Made by a program: the position numbers and the translations under genes. A DNA stretch of 64,000 nucleotides from Exserohilum rostratum (lineage: Eukaryota; Ascomycota; Dothideomycetes; Pleosporales; Pleosporaceae). Shown piece by piece: positions 33,176-44,993 of the stretch (the stretch's first letter is position 1; each line of letters starts with the position of its first letter). The notes under the pieces are model-generated. The model was not told the DNA's origin, made no database searches, and was given only the letters and a program-made list of their open reading frames with translations. Location: positions 248,001 through 312,000 of the forward strand of contig CP111156.1 in the NCBI GenBank assembly GCA_026367775.1. The letters run 5' to 3'.

Positions 33176-34379
33176 CTATTCGTCGGCGGACAAGACGCCA
33201 TTCTCAGCACCGCGCAACGCCCCCAGCGCGCGCTTCAGCTCTTCCTCAGCAACCATGACGGTGCCTGCCCTCGCTGTGCTGAGATAGCTCATCTCAACTG
33301 GATCTTGTAGTTGGCCCGTCGTCTCACCAACCAAGCGGCCAGCTACGCCACATACGATGCCGGTGCTCTCCATGGGGAGGTCTCGTAGGTCGAGCGTAAT
33401 AGGCGTGAGGAACTCGTCTCTTGAACCCAATAACGTATCTTGCGCAAAGTGCGGTAGTAGTGTGTGGTCGAATAGGAGAGCAGCGGATTCCGTGTCGGTT
33501 AGCGTGAGGGATAAAAACTTAGGGTACGGCTGGGTAATGAGGCATTTTACGAGACCAAGGTGAAGTGCGTCATCTGCGGCAGTCGTTTTGCCGTTGCCGT
33601 TTCGACTGATATCATTAGTGCCGTCTCTACGGCCAGCGCACTGTACGAGGCGGATGGAAGAATCCACAGTGGGCACAATGTTTCGACGTTTCAACGTGGA
33701 AAAAGTCCTGGTTTGGAGTTCAGAAATGTTGGTTGGGGGCGGGGTACTTGGTGGCTGAACTTCCAGAGACGCAGCCGAATGCTTGCGGCCTGGTTGGAAG
33801 GAGTTGACGTAGGACGAGGTGTCCTTTTCAAACTGGAACCCTCGCTCCTCGAGAGCTTCTACGACTTGGGCTCGGTGTCGAAGTGGGACGAGGATGTAGT
33901 CGGAAAAGTACGTTGTGATGAAGAAGATGGGTCTGATTTTGTGTCAGTGTTGTACAACATTCTGGTATAAAACACACTCACATTCCAGCAAGAGCAAGAG
34001 GACTCGTCAGTTCCAGAACACGCTGACCGGCGTCCAGACCTTCACCGTCGACTTGCATAACGACAAAGTCTTCTGTAGTGATGCTTACCGATTCCCTCGA
34101 TTGAGAATCCAGTAAGCTGAGGACAGGGACAAACAGCTCGCTTGCGAGCGTTCTTGAACATACTATGGAACACTCGACTGGGGTAATGGAGATGTTCACA
34201 AATGGATGTTCGCAAGGCCACCCGTTGGGGGGCTGGACAGCACCGGAGCCATCCTCAAAGTCATTGCTGGTACGAGTAGCGTTGGGCAGAACAAGTTGGA
34301 GAATGGACTGGAGGAAGTTGCGGTACAGGTGCAACGGAATGTGGATCAGGGCGAGTTGCGTGTCCTTGAGAGCAATCAT
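33176..34379 (-). CDS. CASTOR-like ACT-domain protein (candidate amino-acid sensor)
   Basis: Two exons, 34379-33982 and 33932-33176, intron 49 bp (GTGAGT donor), 384 residues. The first exon has LALIHIPLHLY followed by a first ACT-like unit; the centre carries the GATS/CASTOR-type signature EDFVVMQVDGEGLD, and SPLALAGIPIFFITTYFSDY spans the splice junction, followed by ILVP. A low-complexity linker and a second ACT-like unit follow in exon 2. Animal CASTOR1 binds arginine and controls TORC1 through GATOR2; fungal homologues exist, but their ligand is not established to my knowledge. No catalytic domain is attached. The cytosolic sensor role is inference from the family. The start is the first ATG before the conserved core. 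Confidence 0.78.
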
Positions 34380-37300
34380 GTTAGCTCAGGCTGACTTGGA
34401 AGAAAAAATTCGTGTGGCAGGCGAATTATAACACTCCAACCCTGTGCAGTGTCGTGCATGAAGGACCCGCCACCAAGGCCGCCTCCGATGTAAATCACAG
34501 AATTTTTTTTTCCTCTGCTACCCTACCATGCAGCGAGTTGCACAATAAACTGGAGAACAACGTACCAGAATTCGGATGTTCGCACTCAGCAATGTTAAAG
34601 AGGCGTCCATTACGCACTATCGGGTGTGGGTAAGGGATAAGAATAGTAGACCCTCTGACTGGCGATCGATCGCGTGGTCGTAGGCTGCCGCCTGCAGGAC
34701 TCTTATCCGATTCGGTAAGGCTATGCTCCAGCCGGCTTGCTGGGAGGATCCGACAAGCCTTCAGGAACAGTGAAGAGTAAAAAAAAGCAAGCTTATCGTT
34801 TGTTCCGACGCTATCACCAGAAGCAATGTGAAATGCGGGGGATCTGACCAGGCTATCGGTTGATGTGTTCTTGTCCTACGGGCCAGTGCGAGGTATCGTT
34901 TTTGAAGCCGAAATTCATCCCACAGGCCTAGCGTGCGTAACCAGGAAGGTAAGAGGGAGGGCGTTGAGGCACAGTGATGGATATGGTACAGGGCGACTGC
35001 GGCTAATCGCCTAGAGGAGTGCTGCGGACCGATAGTATGCGCAGACGTCACACAACAAGAGGCTGAGGTACAGGAGTTGGTGTATGTGACGCCAGGGTTT
35101 CAGTCAGGGAGAGGATGGTGGGAGGGGTGGAAAGGCAGGAAGTCTGGGGTAAGAGAGGCAGCGTGGGGATGTATGCAGGTTGGCTCGTTCCAATTGGCCA
35201 GCCCAGTGCGTCGACGGTACGGTGGAGAGACCCTAACGCTGGTGTTCAGGGCAGAGTGCGCAACGCGCGGGCGGTAGCTGAAGTGTGCGCGGGATGCACC
35301 GTGGACAATGGCTGGATGCGATGCAAGCAGAGCGTGGTGCGCGTAGGGCGGGAGTCTTTTGCTCACGTCGACCTTGGGATGCGTGGGGGGAGGGGGTGGA
35401 TCCCGGTCTACGAGATACTAGGAGATAGTACGGTAGCAGTACAGTAGGGTATGGGTGCAGACGACAGCCGCGGGTGCTGCTGGGGTGGATAGAGGGCTAG
35501 CAGGACGCACTGGCGCTTTATGTGAGCGGAAGAGGGTGCCAGTGCCAGTGCCAGTGATGAGTCGAAGAAGGGCGTCCGAGAAAATTCCACGACGGGGGCG
35601 GGCCATGATGGCTAGTGCTGCATCATGGTGGCCGTGGCCGTGGCCGGCGGCGGCGGCAAGGCGGGAGCCAGCGAGTAGAGTATCTGAGTTTGAGCATCGG
35701 TAGTCCGACACACCAGAGGCAGCCACAGCAATGCGAGCGTCTCTTTGCTGGTGCTGCCATTATGCAGCGCTCGACGGGCTGCAGATGGTCGTCTAGGTAC
35801 ACATGTTTCACGACGTCGTGGTCCGACAGGCCGTTTGTCTTGCGGCTGCGGGCGTAGAGTGCAACGACATGCCCCACGCCCATGGCCATGCTTTGGCTCT
35901 CTCTCTGCTGCTCTCACGCTCGTTTTAGCGGGTCCTCTGGCGCCGATGCTGCAGTCGGTCAGCCCCGAAGCAGAAGCACATGGTATTTGGGTACTCGACT
36001 AGTACTGTAGCAGGGCCCCACGCCCCATTCACCGTCGCCGTCTGCCGTCACCGCGTCGTTGCAAGATAACGTGTTCCCTTGGCCTTGTTGTGCGTGCCTG
36101 AGTGGGAAAAGCCGAGCATAGCCGCCTATCGTGCTTGACTCAGTATCCTCACCTCACGTCCGCTGCCACAGCAGTGCCGTCATGTTAGCGGCCGTTGCGC
36201 GCCAAGCGCGACTCCAGTTGTGGTTCGTCGACGGAGAGAAAGGCCATGGGAGAGGGTGAGACAAGACGTCAGAGGCCTGACAGGCGATGTCCATGTCGAT
36301 GCCGATGCATCCCCCTTTGTGTTGTGTGTGTGTGTGCGCCTGTGTATGTGCCTGTGTGACACCAACGAGGCGTCTACCCCGCATCCTTCTGCCTCCATCT
36401 CGTCTGTGCGCCCCCAACCTCAGCCATTTCCATGGCTCTCTGCACTCTGCACACACTTTCACTCGTCTCGCAGCATGACGTGCTCGCGCCTCGACCGACG
36501 ACATGACGGCTACCTGCAGCTCGGGAGAGAGTCAGGGCCGACATCATCACCATGGATGTGGCCCACGATATCTCTCGTCTGCCGCACCAGTACCCCTCCC
36601 GGGCACGCTTTCCGGACCCACACCCGACGCCGCATACATATGCAACATGCACACCAAGGAAACAAAGCTCACCCAAGACTCTGCTTCAATGGGCTGGCGT
36701 GGGGGGCCGCAAGCGCTGCGAGCACTTGCTCCCTCGCCAACGCATCCCACGACTCCGCACTTCCCACCTGTCACCCTCATGGCCTCCACCCTCGACGGAA
36801 GCCGGAACACCACCCGTCCTGCATGACTTGTGCTGGATCGGATGGACCTTGCATGCCCATGCTGACTGCATATGTACGAGCCATCAGGGCTGCTCACTCT
36901 TTCAGTCGTTGCTGACCGTTCATGGCTTACACGAGGCCTCGTACAATGGGCTCATGACATACTGCCTGACCAACAATCGCCCTCGACCATAGTAGCACCC
37001 TGTCGGCCGATGATGCAACCTCTTGTACCACGGCAGCAGACGCTGCCCTTCCTCGCGGCACTCCGTGTCTCGTGCTCCCCTTAGACCCGTGGTAGGTGGA
37101 CGGTGGCGGCCGAGCCCGATGCGCTTTATATGCGCCCATGTCACCCATGGTGAAGTGCTGCTCGAGCAGACCAATGGCAGCCCCAAGAACCTCACGCCAT
37201 GTATCTAGCGTAATGCGAGGGAGTCGTATAGAACTCGAGCTTGTAACAGGCACGGTTACCAGCAGCATGGCCAGCATATCGCAAAAAAATATCGAGCTAG

Positions 37301-38788
37301 GCAAAAATTTCGGTCTGCAAAGGTCAATGAACCGACCCAGTGAAAATGTAGAATGCGATGCGAGAGGACTGGAGAAAAATTGCCTCCGCCTTGCAGACCG
37401 ATTCGTGGCATCTTCTTCTACATGCTCCAATATAAACAAAGTAGATGTGACTGACAACAAACACACCGTTTAGTCGAATGTCCAATCACCCATGCTCTTT
37501 CTTCGCGCTCCAATCTAGGCCATGCCAATTCTTTTCAGAAGTTGATATCTGTCATCCAAATCTCTCAAAGCAACTTCTCGGACCCGTATGTCTACCTCTT
37601 TGCCTATCTGTATCCCTGTCCTGTGGGTCCATGGTATGAAAAAAAACTACGTACCCTGAGATTCTAGAACTGGCCCCTCCGTCTCTGCATGCGCGCTTTT
37701 GCGTCCCTGACAGAATTTCCCTTTCTTTCCGTGCATGCCAACACCTCTACCATGTCCGACTTTTGATATCGTTTGTGGTACCCAGAAAAACCCCACCAGA
37801 GCCCGATGCGAGTTTATCGTCGCGTATTCCTGTGCCAAGAAATCTCAATGCGCGCATCTTCTTCGTCAAGCGAAAAAAAAAATTAAGAAATTATTGGTAA
37901 GAATTGACAAATGACAAAAAAACATACGACAGCGGGAATTCGCCAGTGGTCACCCACCTGACTACTACCCCGCCGGTAGTCTGTTTAACGAAAGAAGAAC
38001 GAACGGGTTTCGGTGCTTCCAGAATCCTATCGTCGTATGTGGAAGAACAGGGAAGATAGAGACTAATTGTAGTGGTTGAAGTAGGATAAATGCTGTAGTT
38101 GTTACAATGGCAACGTCTCGTATCACATTATTTGGCCTTGCCAAGTAGCTGGTGGTGCGAAAACTATAGATCCTCCATGTACAACAGCACTGCGTTTTTA
38201 TCATAAGAGAAAAGAAGACAACAGCAAAATCTTTAGTCGTACACGCTCAGATGGGGTCCTGCTATACCACAGTCTCTGATAGTAGGCAGACGGATACCTC
38301 GAGCGCACTCAGAATTCAGCATTCTCATCGCCATCACCTAGAACAATGTTTCCCGCACAGAATGACCGTCCCGGAAGACGGCCAGTCCAGCCGCCACCAG
38401 TAAACCACCGGCTATCCTTGGCCTTGCTTACATCGGTCGACTTTGTGTCGGCAGCGTATTAAGATTAGTATAATCCAACACGTGCCAACTGGCGCAGCCA
38501 AGAATGACATAGAGAAGCCCAAATACGGTGTGAAGCAAAGCTAGTTCGCAACCGAAAATGTCAAAATACGAGACATAGACTCCAAAATGTCACAGTGCTC
38601 TGTGGTTTACCAAACGATCGCTGATGTGTTTATCCTCGTCGTCATCGTGGCCCTGAGAATCTGGACAATGTGCGAATGATCGCTCCAGGACCAAGAGAAT
38701 GCTGACCGGCATTCGAGCCCTCCCAAAACGTGGTGTCGATCTTGTCATCGCTGAAGATGGGCAGAAACCCGTCCTTGTCAGCCCGCCC
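34380..38788. other. Long gene-free region
   Basis: About 4.4 kb upstream of the ACT-domain gene with no supportable gene on either strand. It includes short tandem repeats (GTGCCA near 35537-35556; a GT run near 36324-36340) and many small, compositionally forced frames. A plus-strand fragment around 38595-38652 has a hydrophobic string resembling the first helix of fungal rhodopsin-like membrane proteins, but it ends at a stop and has no continuation. Confidence 0.4.
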
Positions 38789-39227
38789 TTACCAATATCG
38801 GTGCCAAAACATCACTAGCTGGCGCATCGCAAGTAACAACGGCGTGGCTCGAATACCAAAATCCAACGTCCTACATACAAATTGCAGGTGGGAGTGTCGA
38901 AAAGCGTCAAGTATGGCCAGAGCCATACCTAGTGAGGTATCGAGAGGGTCTGGGATGCGCAGAAGACCTTTGTAGCACTGTCGTCTGTATTGAGTCTGCA
39001 TAATGCAGTATGTGTCCACACATGCGTATTTCATCCCACTCGTTTCAGCTAATCGAGTGCCTTCCCGCTCTTCGCGCTGCCCTTCTTCCGAGATGAGTGT
39101 CGTTAACGTAACACTGGTAGGTAATCCCCCCATCTCTCTCCCATGCGTGTGAGAGAACAGCACCTGGGAGTATGTTACGATCGGTGAAGTCGTCGAACTC
39201 GTGTGTGGCCGCATTGATTAGTCGCAT
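38789..39227 (-). pseudogene. Relic of a HET (heterokaryon-incompatibility) domain gene
   Basis: The minus strand from 39227 begins MRLINAATHEF and continues with RNILPGAVLSHAWE, the classic HET start (MRLIN...; YAILSHTWG). In the first frame the match is lost near 39130. The next HET motif, GTRLAETSGMKYACVDTYC (compare LKYAWVDTCCID), is found downstream in another frame that runs to 38789. One frameshift therefore separates motif 1 from motif 2, the conserved CCIDK is altered to YCIMQ, and the remainder of the domain is not recognisable. HET proteins trigger cell death upon non-self fusion. This copy cannot encode an intact domain. Confidence 0.7.
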
Positions 39228-39852
39228 GTTGAGCCAGCGCATAAACAGTTTGAATGGTGGGAATGCGAGTTAAAAATGAATGGGCGGAAGGGTCACGAGC
39301 TGAGACTCAGCCTGACGTGCAGGTCGCTTATGATGGCTCATGTCATCCACCAATAGATTGTTGCAGCAGTGTTTCACAGCATACGTTACAGCTTTGCTCT
39401 CACACCTACCTTCTTCTGTTGATGGATTTTTGAGTAAATGCTGTTCTAGGTGCATCGAGATGGGCTTTCGCCATCTCGTACTGTACATAAGCCCTTATCG
39501 TGTAGATCGGCATTAAGTAGTGATTGGTGATATGTCTGACCAAGAGTTTGTGCGATGCGAAGCTTATCCAAAGTCCAGTGATTACGCGACAGCAACATAT
39601 TACGCGTGCCTATTCAAGACAATGGGGCATGGTCGGTACGGTGTTGTATTGAAGATGGAGCGAGTCAGGAGTGAGTGCTCTTGCTCTGGCAGTCTGATCG
39701 CGCTAGCATGGCCTTAGCGCGACCTAATTAATCGACGTCATCGTGATTCGCGTTCTGGCGCGACTGATCCACTTTCACAAGCTTCGAAGACGCGCATCTT
39801 CTTTCGTCAAACCCCGGGTATTCACTGCCAAGTGGTGTTTGCCGCTTCGAGG
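39228..39852. other. Spacer between HET relic and PhoD gene
   Basis: About 625 bp without a credible gene. It probably holds the promoter of the phosphatase gene. No repeat noticed. Confidence 0.45.
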
Positions 39853-41821
39853 ATGGCTTCTGCAAGCGACATTCTTACGCTCATCAGCTCTTTGGCGCTC
39901 CGCCTGAGCATTTGGATCTTTTTGCGATGGGTGAGCATGAGATGAAGCGACGGGTAGACCCATGCGACAACTAACTTCCTTGTAGATACCCACGACCGTT
40001 AGTAAACGTCTTATAGGCGGCAAGTAACGACTTGTATAGCCATACTAACATGATAGATGACAGATTGTGCCTGCACTCGCAACCGCGCTTACGCTCGTCT
40101 ATATCCCATCCTTCTTCACCAGCTTCCAGGACACAGCACAGTACAAGATAATATCGGATGAGCTTGACATTATTGTCAAGGAGACTGTTGGTGGAAAGAG
40201 CGATGACTCTAGCGATGATGTAAAGCTCATCGATGGCGCAGACGATGGTCCATTGGAGGAGCTGGACGTTCAGGAGACGGTCGAATACGAAGAAAGGGAG
40301 GCCAAGGTGCTGCGTACTCTGCTCACCGGGCTTCCAAGCCCTTCCTCTGCATTCTGGAGCTGGGTTACATTTGGCATAAACATGGCGCTTATTGCGATGG
40401 CTCTGGACGTCGTCTATCGCGCACCGCTGCTCCATCAATGCCATGACGCGAGCTTCGCTCGTGTCGGATACGTGTCTGAGAATAGTGCGAAGATTCTCGT
40501 ACGGGAGCCATTTGCCTTTGACGTCAGGGTTCTCTACCGCTCCGTTGATGAAATCGAACGCTCCTGGATGCACAAAACATATCCTGCGAGTAAGCCTGGT
40601 TACTGGCTCACCAACGAGACCGACTTCACAACTGTCCTGGACCTCGAGCACCTACGGCCCGATCTGCCTTATGAGTACATTGTCGAGACCTCGCGCGGCA
40701 ACATTACCGGCACTTTTACAACTGCACCACGACCAGGACATATATCGCTGCTCAAGGACAATAAATACACGTTTGTCCACTCGAGCTGCATCAAGCCTCG
40801 CGTGCCATACACGCCATTTCAGCACCCGCTCGAGTTCCCCGGTATGAAGCACCTCGCTCGCTGGCTGCCCGAACTGAAGCCATATTTCATGCTTTTCCTT
40901 GGTGATTTCATCTACGTTGATGTGCCACACCGCACAGGGACCGACGCTGAGACGTACAGGCGTGAGTATCGCCAGGTGTACTCATCCCCGTCTTGGCCAG
41001 CTGTCAGCAACAACCTGCCCTGGATTCACGTCATTGATGACCACGAGATCCAAAACGACTGGAACAGCAACATGACTGGTGTCGCTGTCCCTGCGTACGA
41101 TGCATTTACGCACTACAATGCAGCTCCCAACCCGCCTCCCCATCGCGAAGGTGTCACCTACTTTTCCTTCACGCAAGGTCCAGCCGAATTTTTCCTTCTT
41201 GATACACGCCGATACCGCAGCCCTGCCAGCAAGGATGCCTCGGACCCCTCAAAGACCATGCTTGGTGCCCAACAGCTTTCCGACCTCCTTGACTGGATCA
41301 AGAAGGAGCCTCCGAGTGGCGTCCACTGGAAGTTCATTGTAACTGGCACGCCTTTTACCAAGAACTGGCAATTTGGTTCGGAAGACACGTGGGGTGGGCA
41401 CTTGTACGAGCGTAGAAAGATCCTAGAAGCTGCCTGGGATCTATCATCTACGCATGATATCGGCGTGGTAGTACTGAGCGGTGATCGCCATGAATTTGCC
41501 GCGACGTCGTTCCCACCGCCTCAGGATGGCAAATGGCCCATGAGTGCGACGGTACACGAGTTTAGCACTAGCCCGTTGAGCATGTTCTACCTTCCGTTCC
41601 GCACGTACAAGGAGATTGACGACGAGGATGTGTGTTTGAAGTATCTTCCCGACGGCAACAGCAAGTTTGGAGCAGTTGAAATTACAACGCCAGAGCACGG
41701 AGAGCAGAGTTTCGTCACCTATCGGTTGTTCATTGATGGAAACGAGGCTTGGACACACGTTGTGAACACACCCCCGGGGAGAGCAGGAAGCAACAGGGCA
41801 AAGGACGCGGTATGGGGATAA
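39853..41821 (+). CDS. PhoD-type membrane-anchored metallophosphatase
   Basis: Three exons: 39853-39930, a 12-nt micro-exon 39986-39997, and 40064-41821; 615 residues. Both introns (55 and 66 bp) have perfect CTAAC branch points. The N-terminus (LTLISSLALRLSIWIFLRW... then VPALATALTLVYIPSFF) and a segment near residues 125-145 are membrane helices. The catalytic domain shows SSCIKP, FLGDFIYVDVP (about 306), VIDDHEIQNDW and LSGDRHEFA (about 503), the metal-binding motifs of the PhoD alkaline phosphatase/phosphodiesterase family. It probably hydrolyses phosphate mono- or diesters at a membrane face; the substrate is unknown. The frame before the third exon lacks an ATG near 40067, so the upstream exons are required. 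Confidence 0.88.
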
Positions 41822-42905
41822 ACGGAATGAGGGATTGTGTGAGCGTTATTCGATTTCTGCGCATGTTTTAGTAAAGTAATACGGATTTAAAGCCGAAGAC
41901 TCCAGTTGATAGCTGAATGCATTTATCAATATATATCTCAGTCCTAAAAGGAAAAGATAAAACAGGTTCCTCTTACGTAGTTTGAAGGTATAAGGAGAGT
42001 TGTCATCATATAACTCTAACATACCCTGATGGCTGGTAGGACTTCATCAAATTTGTAGATTTATTTCAAAGTAGTGCTACCCCTCTCCTTTTCGCGCTGA
42101 AAAAAATCATAACTCTAACATAATACCTTTAGTAAGAGTATTTGGTGGTGACTGTTCTGTTGGAGGCTTGCAACTTGTTGCAATTGTGACTGAGTGTTGG
42201 ACGGACCATAGCTCGTTCCGAAGCCGTGCTGTATGGCAATCATATATCTGATTTGGCTTGGTGATCTGCTAGCTACGACGTACAGAAGCCTATCCAATCC
42301 GTCTGACTTCCACGTGTATATGCTTAGCGATGTTTGCGTATTGCTCTAACGACGGCTTTCAAGTTGTGGTACATCCGTGGTTGTACGTAATGTAGCATGT
42401 TATTAGCAGGCATCTAGTACACTATGTTTTCAGAAAGATTATCATGACGTGTATGACATGTGATCAGAGCCAACTTTCAATATCGAGAGTTGACACAATG
42501 ATAGATAGAACAGAAGATTAAATTGATTGACTTTATAGGTATGAACTCAGAGCCTATATATAAATTATTCTTAATGATACACACAGAAGGACTTGATTTC
42601 GTACCCGATTGGAATAGCATGCGTAAAAATTTTTGTTGAATTGGCGCAATGTAACGACCGTCTAGCGAGGCAACGGAGACGTAGTTTCCGAGCCTATGAC
42701 ATGAAACACGGATAGCGGATGTATCAAGGACTAAATCCAACGGTCCAGACTTATCAGGTATACCATTGTCCTCCGGTTCCGCACTAGAAAAATGGAGCAT
42801 ACTGCTGATTATAAACACTTTGCGCTCGTCGATCAACTATGCTACAAGTGACAATTAAGTCTATTGCTTTGTGATTTTTCAACAACAGTTTTCATCTCCT
42901 CAGAA
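41822..42905. other. Spacer upstream of P450, contains repeat copy 1
   Basis: About 1.1 kb. Positions 41843-41950 hold the first copy of a sequence repeated after the P450. The rest is AT-rich with no supported gene; a 119-codon minus frame at 42477-42836 lacks an ATG start. Confidence 0.5.
41843..41950 (+). repeat. Direct repeat copy 1 (3' flank of PhoD gene)
   Basis: About 105 bp resembling 44838-44940. The shared core includes AATACGGATTTAA, GTTGATAGCTGAATGCATTT and TATACATTTCAGT/TATATCTCAGT variants, with a few small indels. The two copies bracket the P450 gene in the same orientation. Confidence 0.8.
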
Positions 42906-44706
42906 ATGGCCGATTTTCTATCAGAGTCATTCCGTGCTGCAATCACAGAGGCACTCCCTGTGATTGCTACGGTGACATTAGTTATCGCCACCCTCGTCTT
43001 GTTGTTTCTTTGTACACAGAAATCAAAATATCCCGTTGTCAATGCCCCCGCGTGGTATGAACCTACTGTACTCAAACGTCTGGAGTTCCTGAAGCACGGC
43101 GCAGAAATATACGACAACGCAAGAAAGCAATATCCCGACCGACCTTTCAAGATGATCTGCGATGTAGGCGAGGCTACCGTCCTTCCGACTAAATACGCCG
43201 ATGTGATTCGCAACGAACGGCGATTGACGTTTGGCAAAAGTATCACATATGTTAGTAAACGGGATCGAGCCTGTAATGGCTTGGATTCGCTAATGTAGAG
43301 AGAGTAGAAATTCTCGGGAACTGTGCCTGGCTTAGAACCATTGGCTACCCTTGAGAACAAAAAGAGAATCGTGCAGACAGTAGTTGTCAAGCAACTAACC
43401 AAGCATCTAAGTAAGAAATTGAAAATTGACATTTGGATACCAGAATGCTGACACTAATGTTCAGACATGGTAACGAAACCACTGTCCGAAGAGACCATCT
43501 TCGCCGTTGCTCAGATACTTGGCAATGAAAAAGGTAAGAAGAGTGTGTACTGAGTGTGAAAATACTCCTGGCTAATTCCCGCGTCAGAATGGAAAGAGAC
43601 TGTGATTGCAGATTCCGCCCTGAACTTGATTTCCCGCCTTTCGGCCAAGGTTTTCCTGGGCGATGAGCTGTGTCGCAACGAAGCCTGGCTCAAAGCCTCC
43701 AAGGACTACACTGTCAATGGTTTCAAAGCTGGTCTGTCCATGTCCTTCCTACCTGTCCTTCTAAGATATGTCATGGCTGGGATCTCGAACGACGTCAAAC
43801 TTGCGCGAAGGAATCTCCAGGACGCGAGTGCGATTTTACGCCCAACCGTTCAGCAACGGAGGCAAGAAAAGAAGGAAGCTCAGTGGAAAGGCGAGCCCCT
43901 CGCAGTCTACAATGACACGCTAGAGTGGCTAGAGCAAGAGAGTCAAGGATCAACCATGTCGGTTGACCCGTTTGTGTACCAGATGACTTTCTCCTTGGCC
44001 GCAATTCATACCACGTCAGAATTGCTATCCAAGACGATTCTGCGTCTGGCAATGGAGCCACATCTGACTGAAGATTTGAGAAAAGAGATTGTTGAAGTTC
44101 TTAGCACTGAAGGCCTTACCAAGGCTTCGCTTTCCAACCTAAAGCTTATGGATAGTGCTCTCAAGGAGGTGCAAAGAATAATGCCTGGTACCTTCTGTAA
44201 GTGCTTTCCGCTCATGTGCCTAGTATATTGTCGTAGCAACCACTAACACTTGACCTCAACTAGTTCAAATGCGAAGAATAGCCATGGAAAACGTCACCCT
44301 TCCAGATGGCACGTTTATCAGGAAGGGCGACTATGTTGGTGTAAACGCCGACAGAGTTTGGAGTGAGGAGGCTTGGCCAGAACCGGAGAAGTTTGACATG
44401 TACCGGTTTTACCGCATGCGACAGGACCCGACTACTGCCAACAAGGCCCATTTGGTGTCCACGAGCCCTGACCACCTGGTATTTGGCCACGGATTTCACG
44501 CATGTCCTGGTCGTTTCTTTGCCGCCAACGAGATCAAGATTGCCATGTGCCATCTCTTGTTGAAATACGACTGGGAATCAGTGCCTGGAACAAAGCTCGA
44601 TCTCATCACATTGTTCGGCGACAATCTGGGTATCGATCCTACAAACAAAGTGCGGCTTAGGCGCCGCAAGGAGGAATTTGACGTGGATTCTTTGACCACT
44701 AACTGA
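42906..44706 (+). CDS. Cytochrome P450 monooxygenase
   Basis: Five exons: 42906-43250, 43308-43410, 43465-43533, 43588-44196 and 44264-44706, with introns of 57, 54, 54 and 67 bp; 522 residues. An N-terminal membrane anchor lies at about residues 15-37. The I-helix region reads AAIHTTSE, the ExxR motif is KEVQR, and the heme loop is FGHGFHACPGRFFA with the thiolate Cys at about 456. The arrangement resembles fungal CYP families that act on terpenoids or alkaloids (ent-kaurene oxidase-like), but a subfamily cannot be assigned by eye. No terpene synthase, PKS or NRPS is nearby, so it is an orphan P450. It is bracketed by direct repeats, suggesting insertion or local duplication. The redox partner would be the general ER P450 reductase. 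Confidence 0.93.
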
Positions 44707-44837
44707 GGGTTCAGTCGTCTGTACATGTCGCGTAGACACGATCCTAGCGCGTGCAGGGAACAACAGCGAGGGATGTGGTGTGCGTGTGGGGAGGGGTAAA
44801 TAGAATCAGGTTCGGAGATATTTATGAGGCATTTTGC

Positions 44838-44940
44838 GGGCGTTGATAGACTTTTATGCATATTTTAGCAATACGGATTTAAGGCTGAAGTTCGAGTTGA
44901 TAGCTGAATGCATTTTGAGGTATACATTTCAGTCGTGCAA
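44838..44940 (+). repeat. Direct repeat copy 2 (3' flank of P450 gene)
   Basis: Same-orientation relative of 41843-41950. It shares AATACGGATTTAA and GTTGATAGCTGAATGCATTT with small differences around them. It lies between the P450 stop and the TRM61 stop. Confidence 0.8.
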
Positions 44941-44993
44941 AAAGTCCGGGTATCTTCACAACTATTTTCTTTGTATATCCAACGACACAAAGT

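Noticed and set aside
36154..37466. Several overlapping frames of 100-230 codons
   Set aside because: Frames on both strands overlap each other, are rich in His/Pro/Arg/Ser, and match no family; typical of non-coding moderately GC-rich DNA.
38595..38652. Fragment resembling the first helix of a rhodopsin-like fungal membrane protein
   Set aside because: About 18 residues only, followed by a stop with no continuation in other frames; chance hydrophobic stretch is more likely.
42477..42836. 119-codon minus-strand frame upstream of the P450
   Set aside because: Starts at TTG, no recognisable family, AT-rich intergenic setting.
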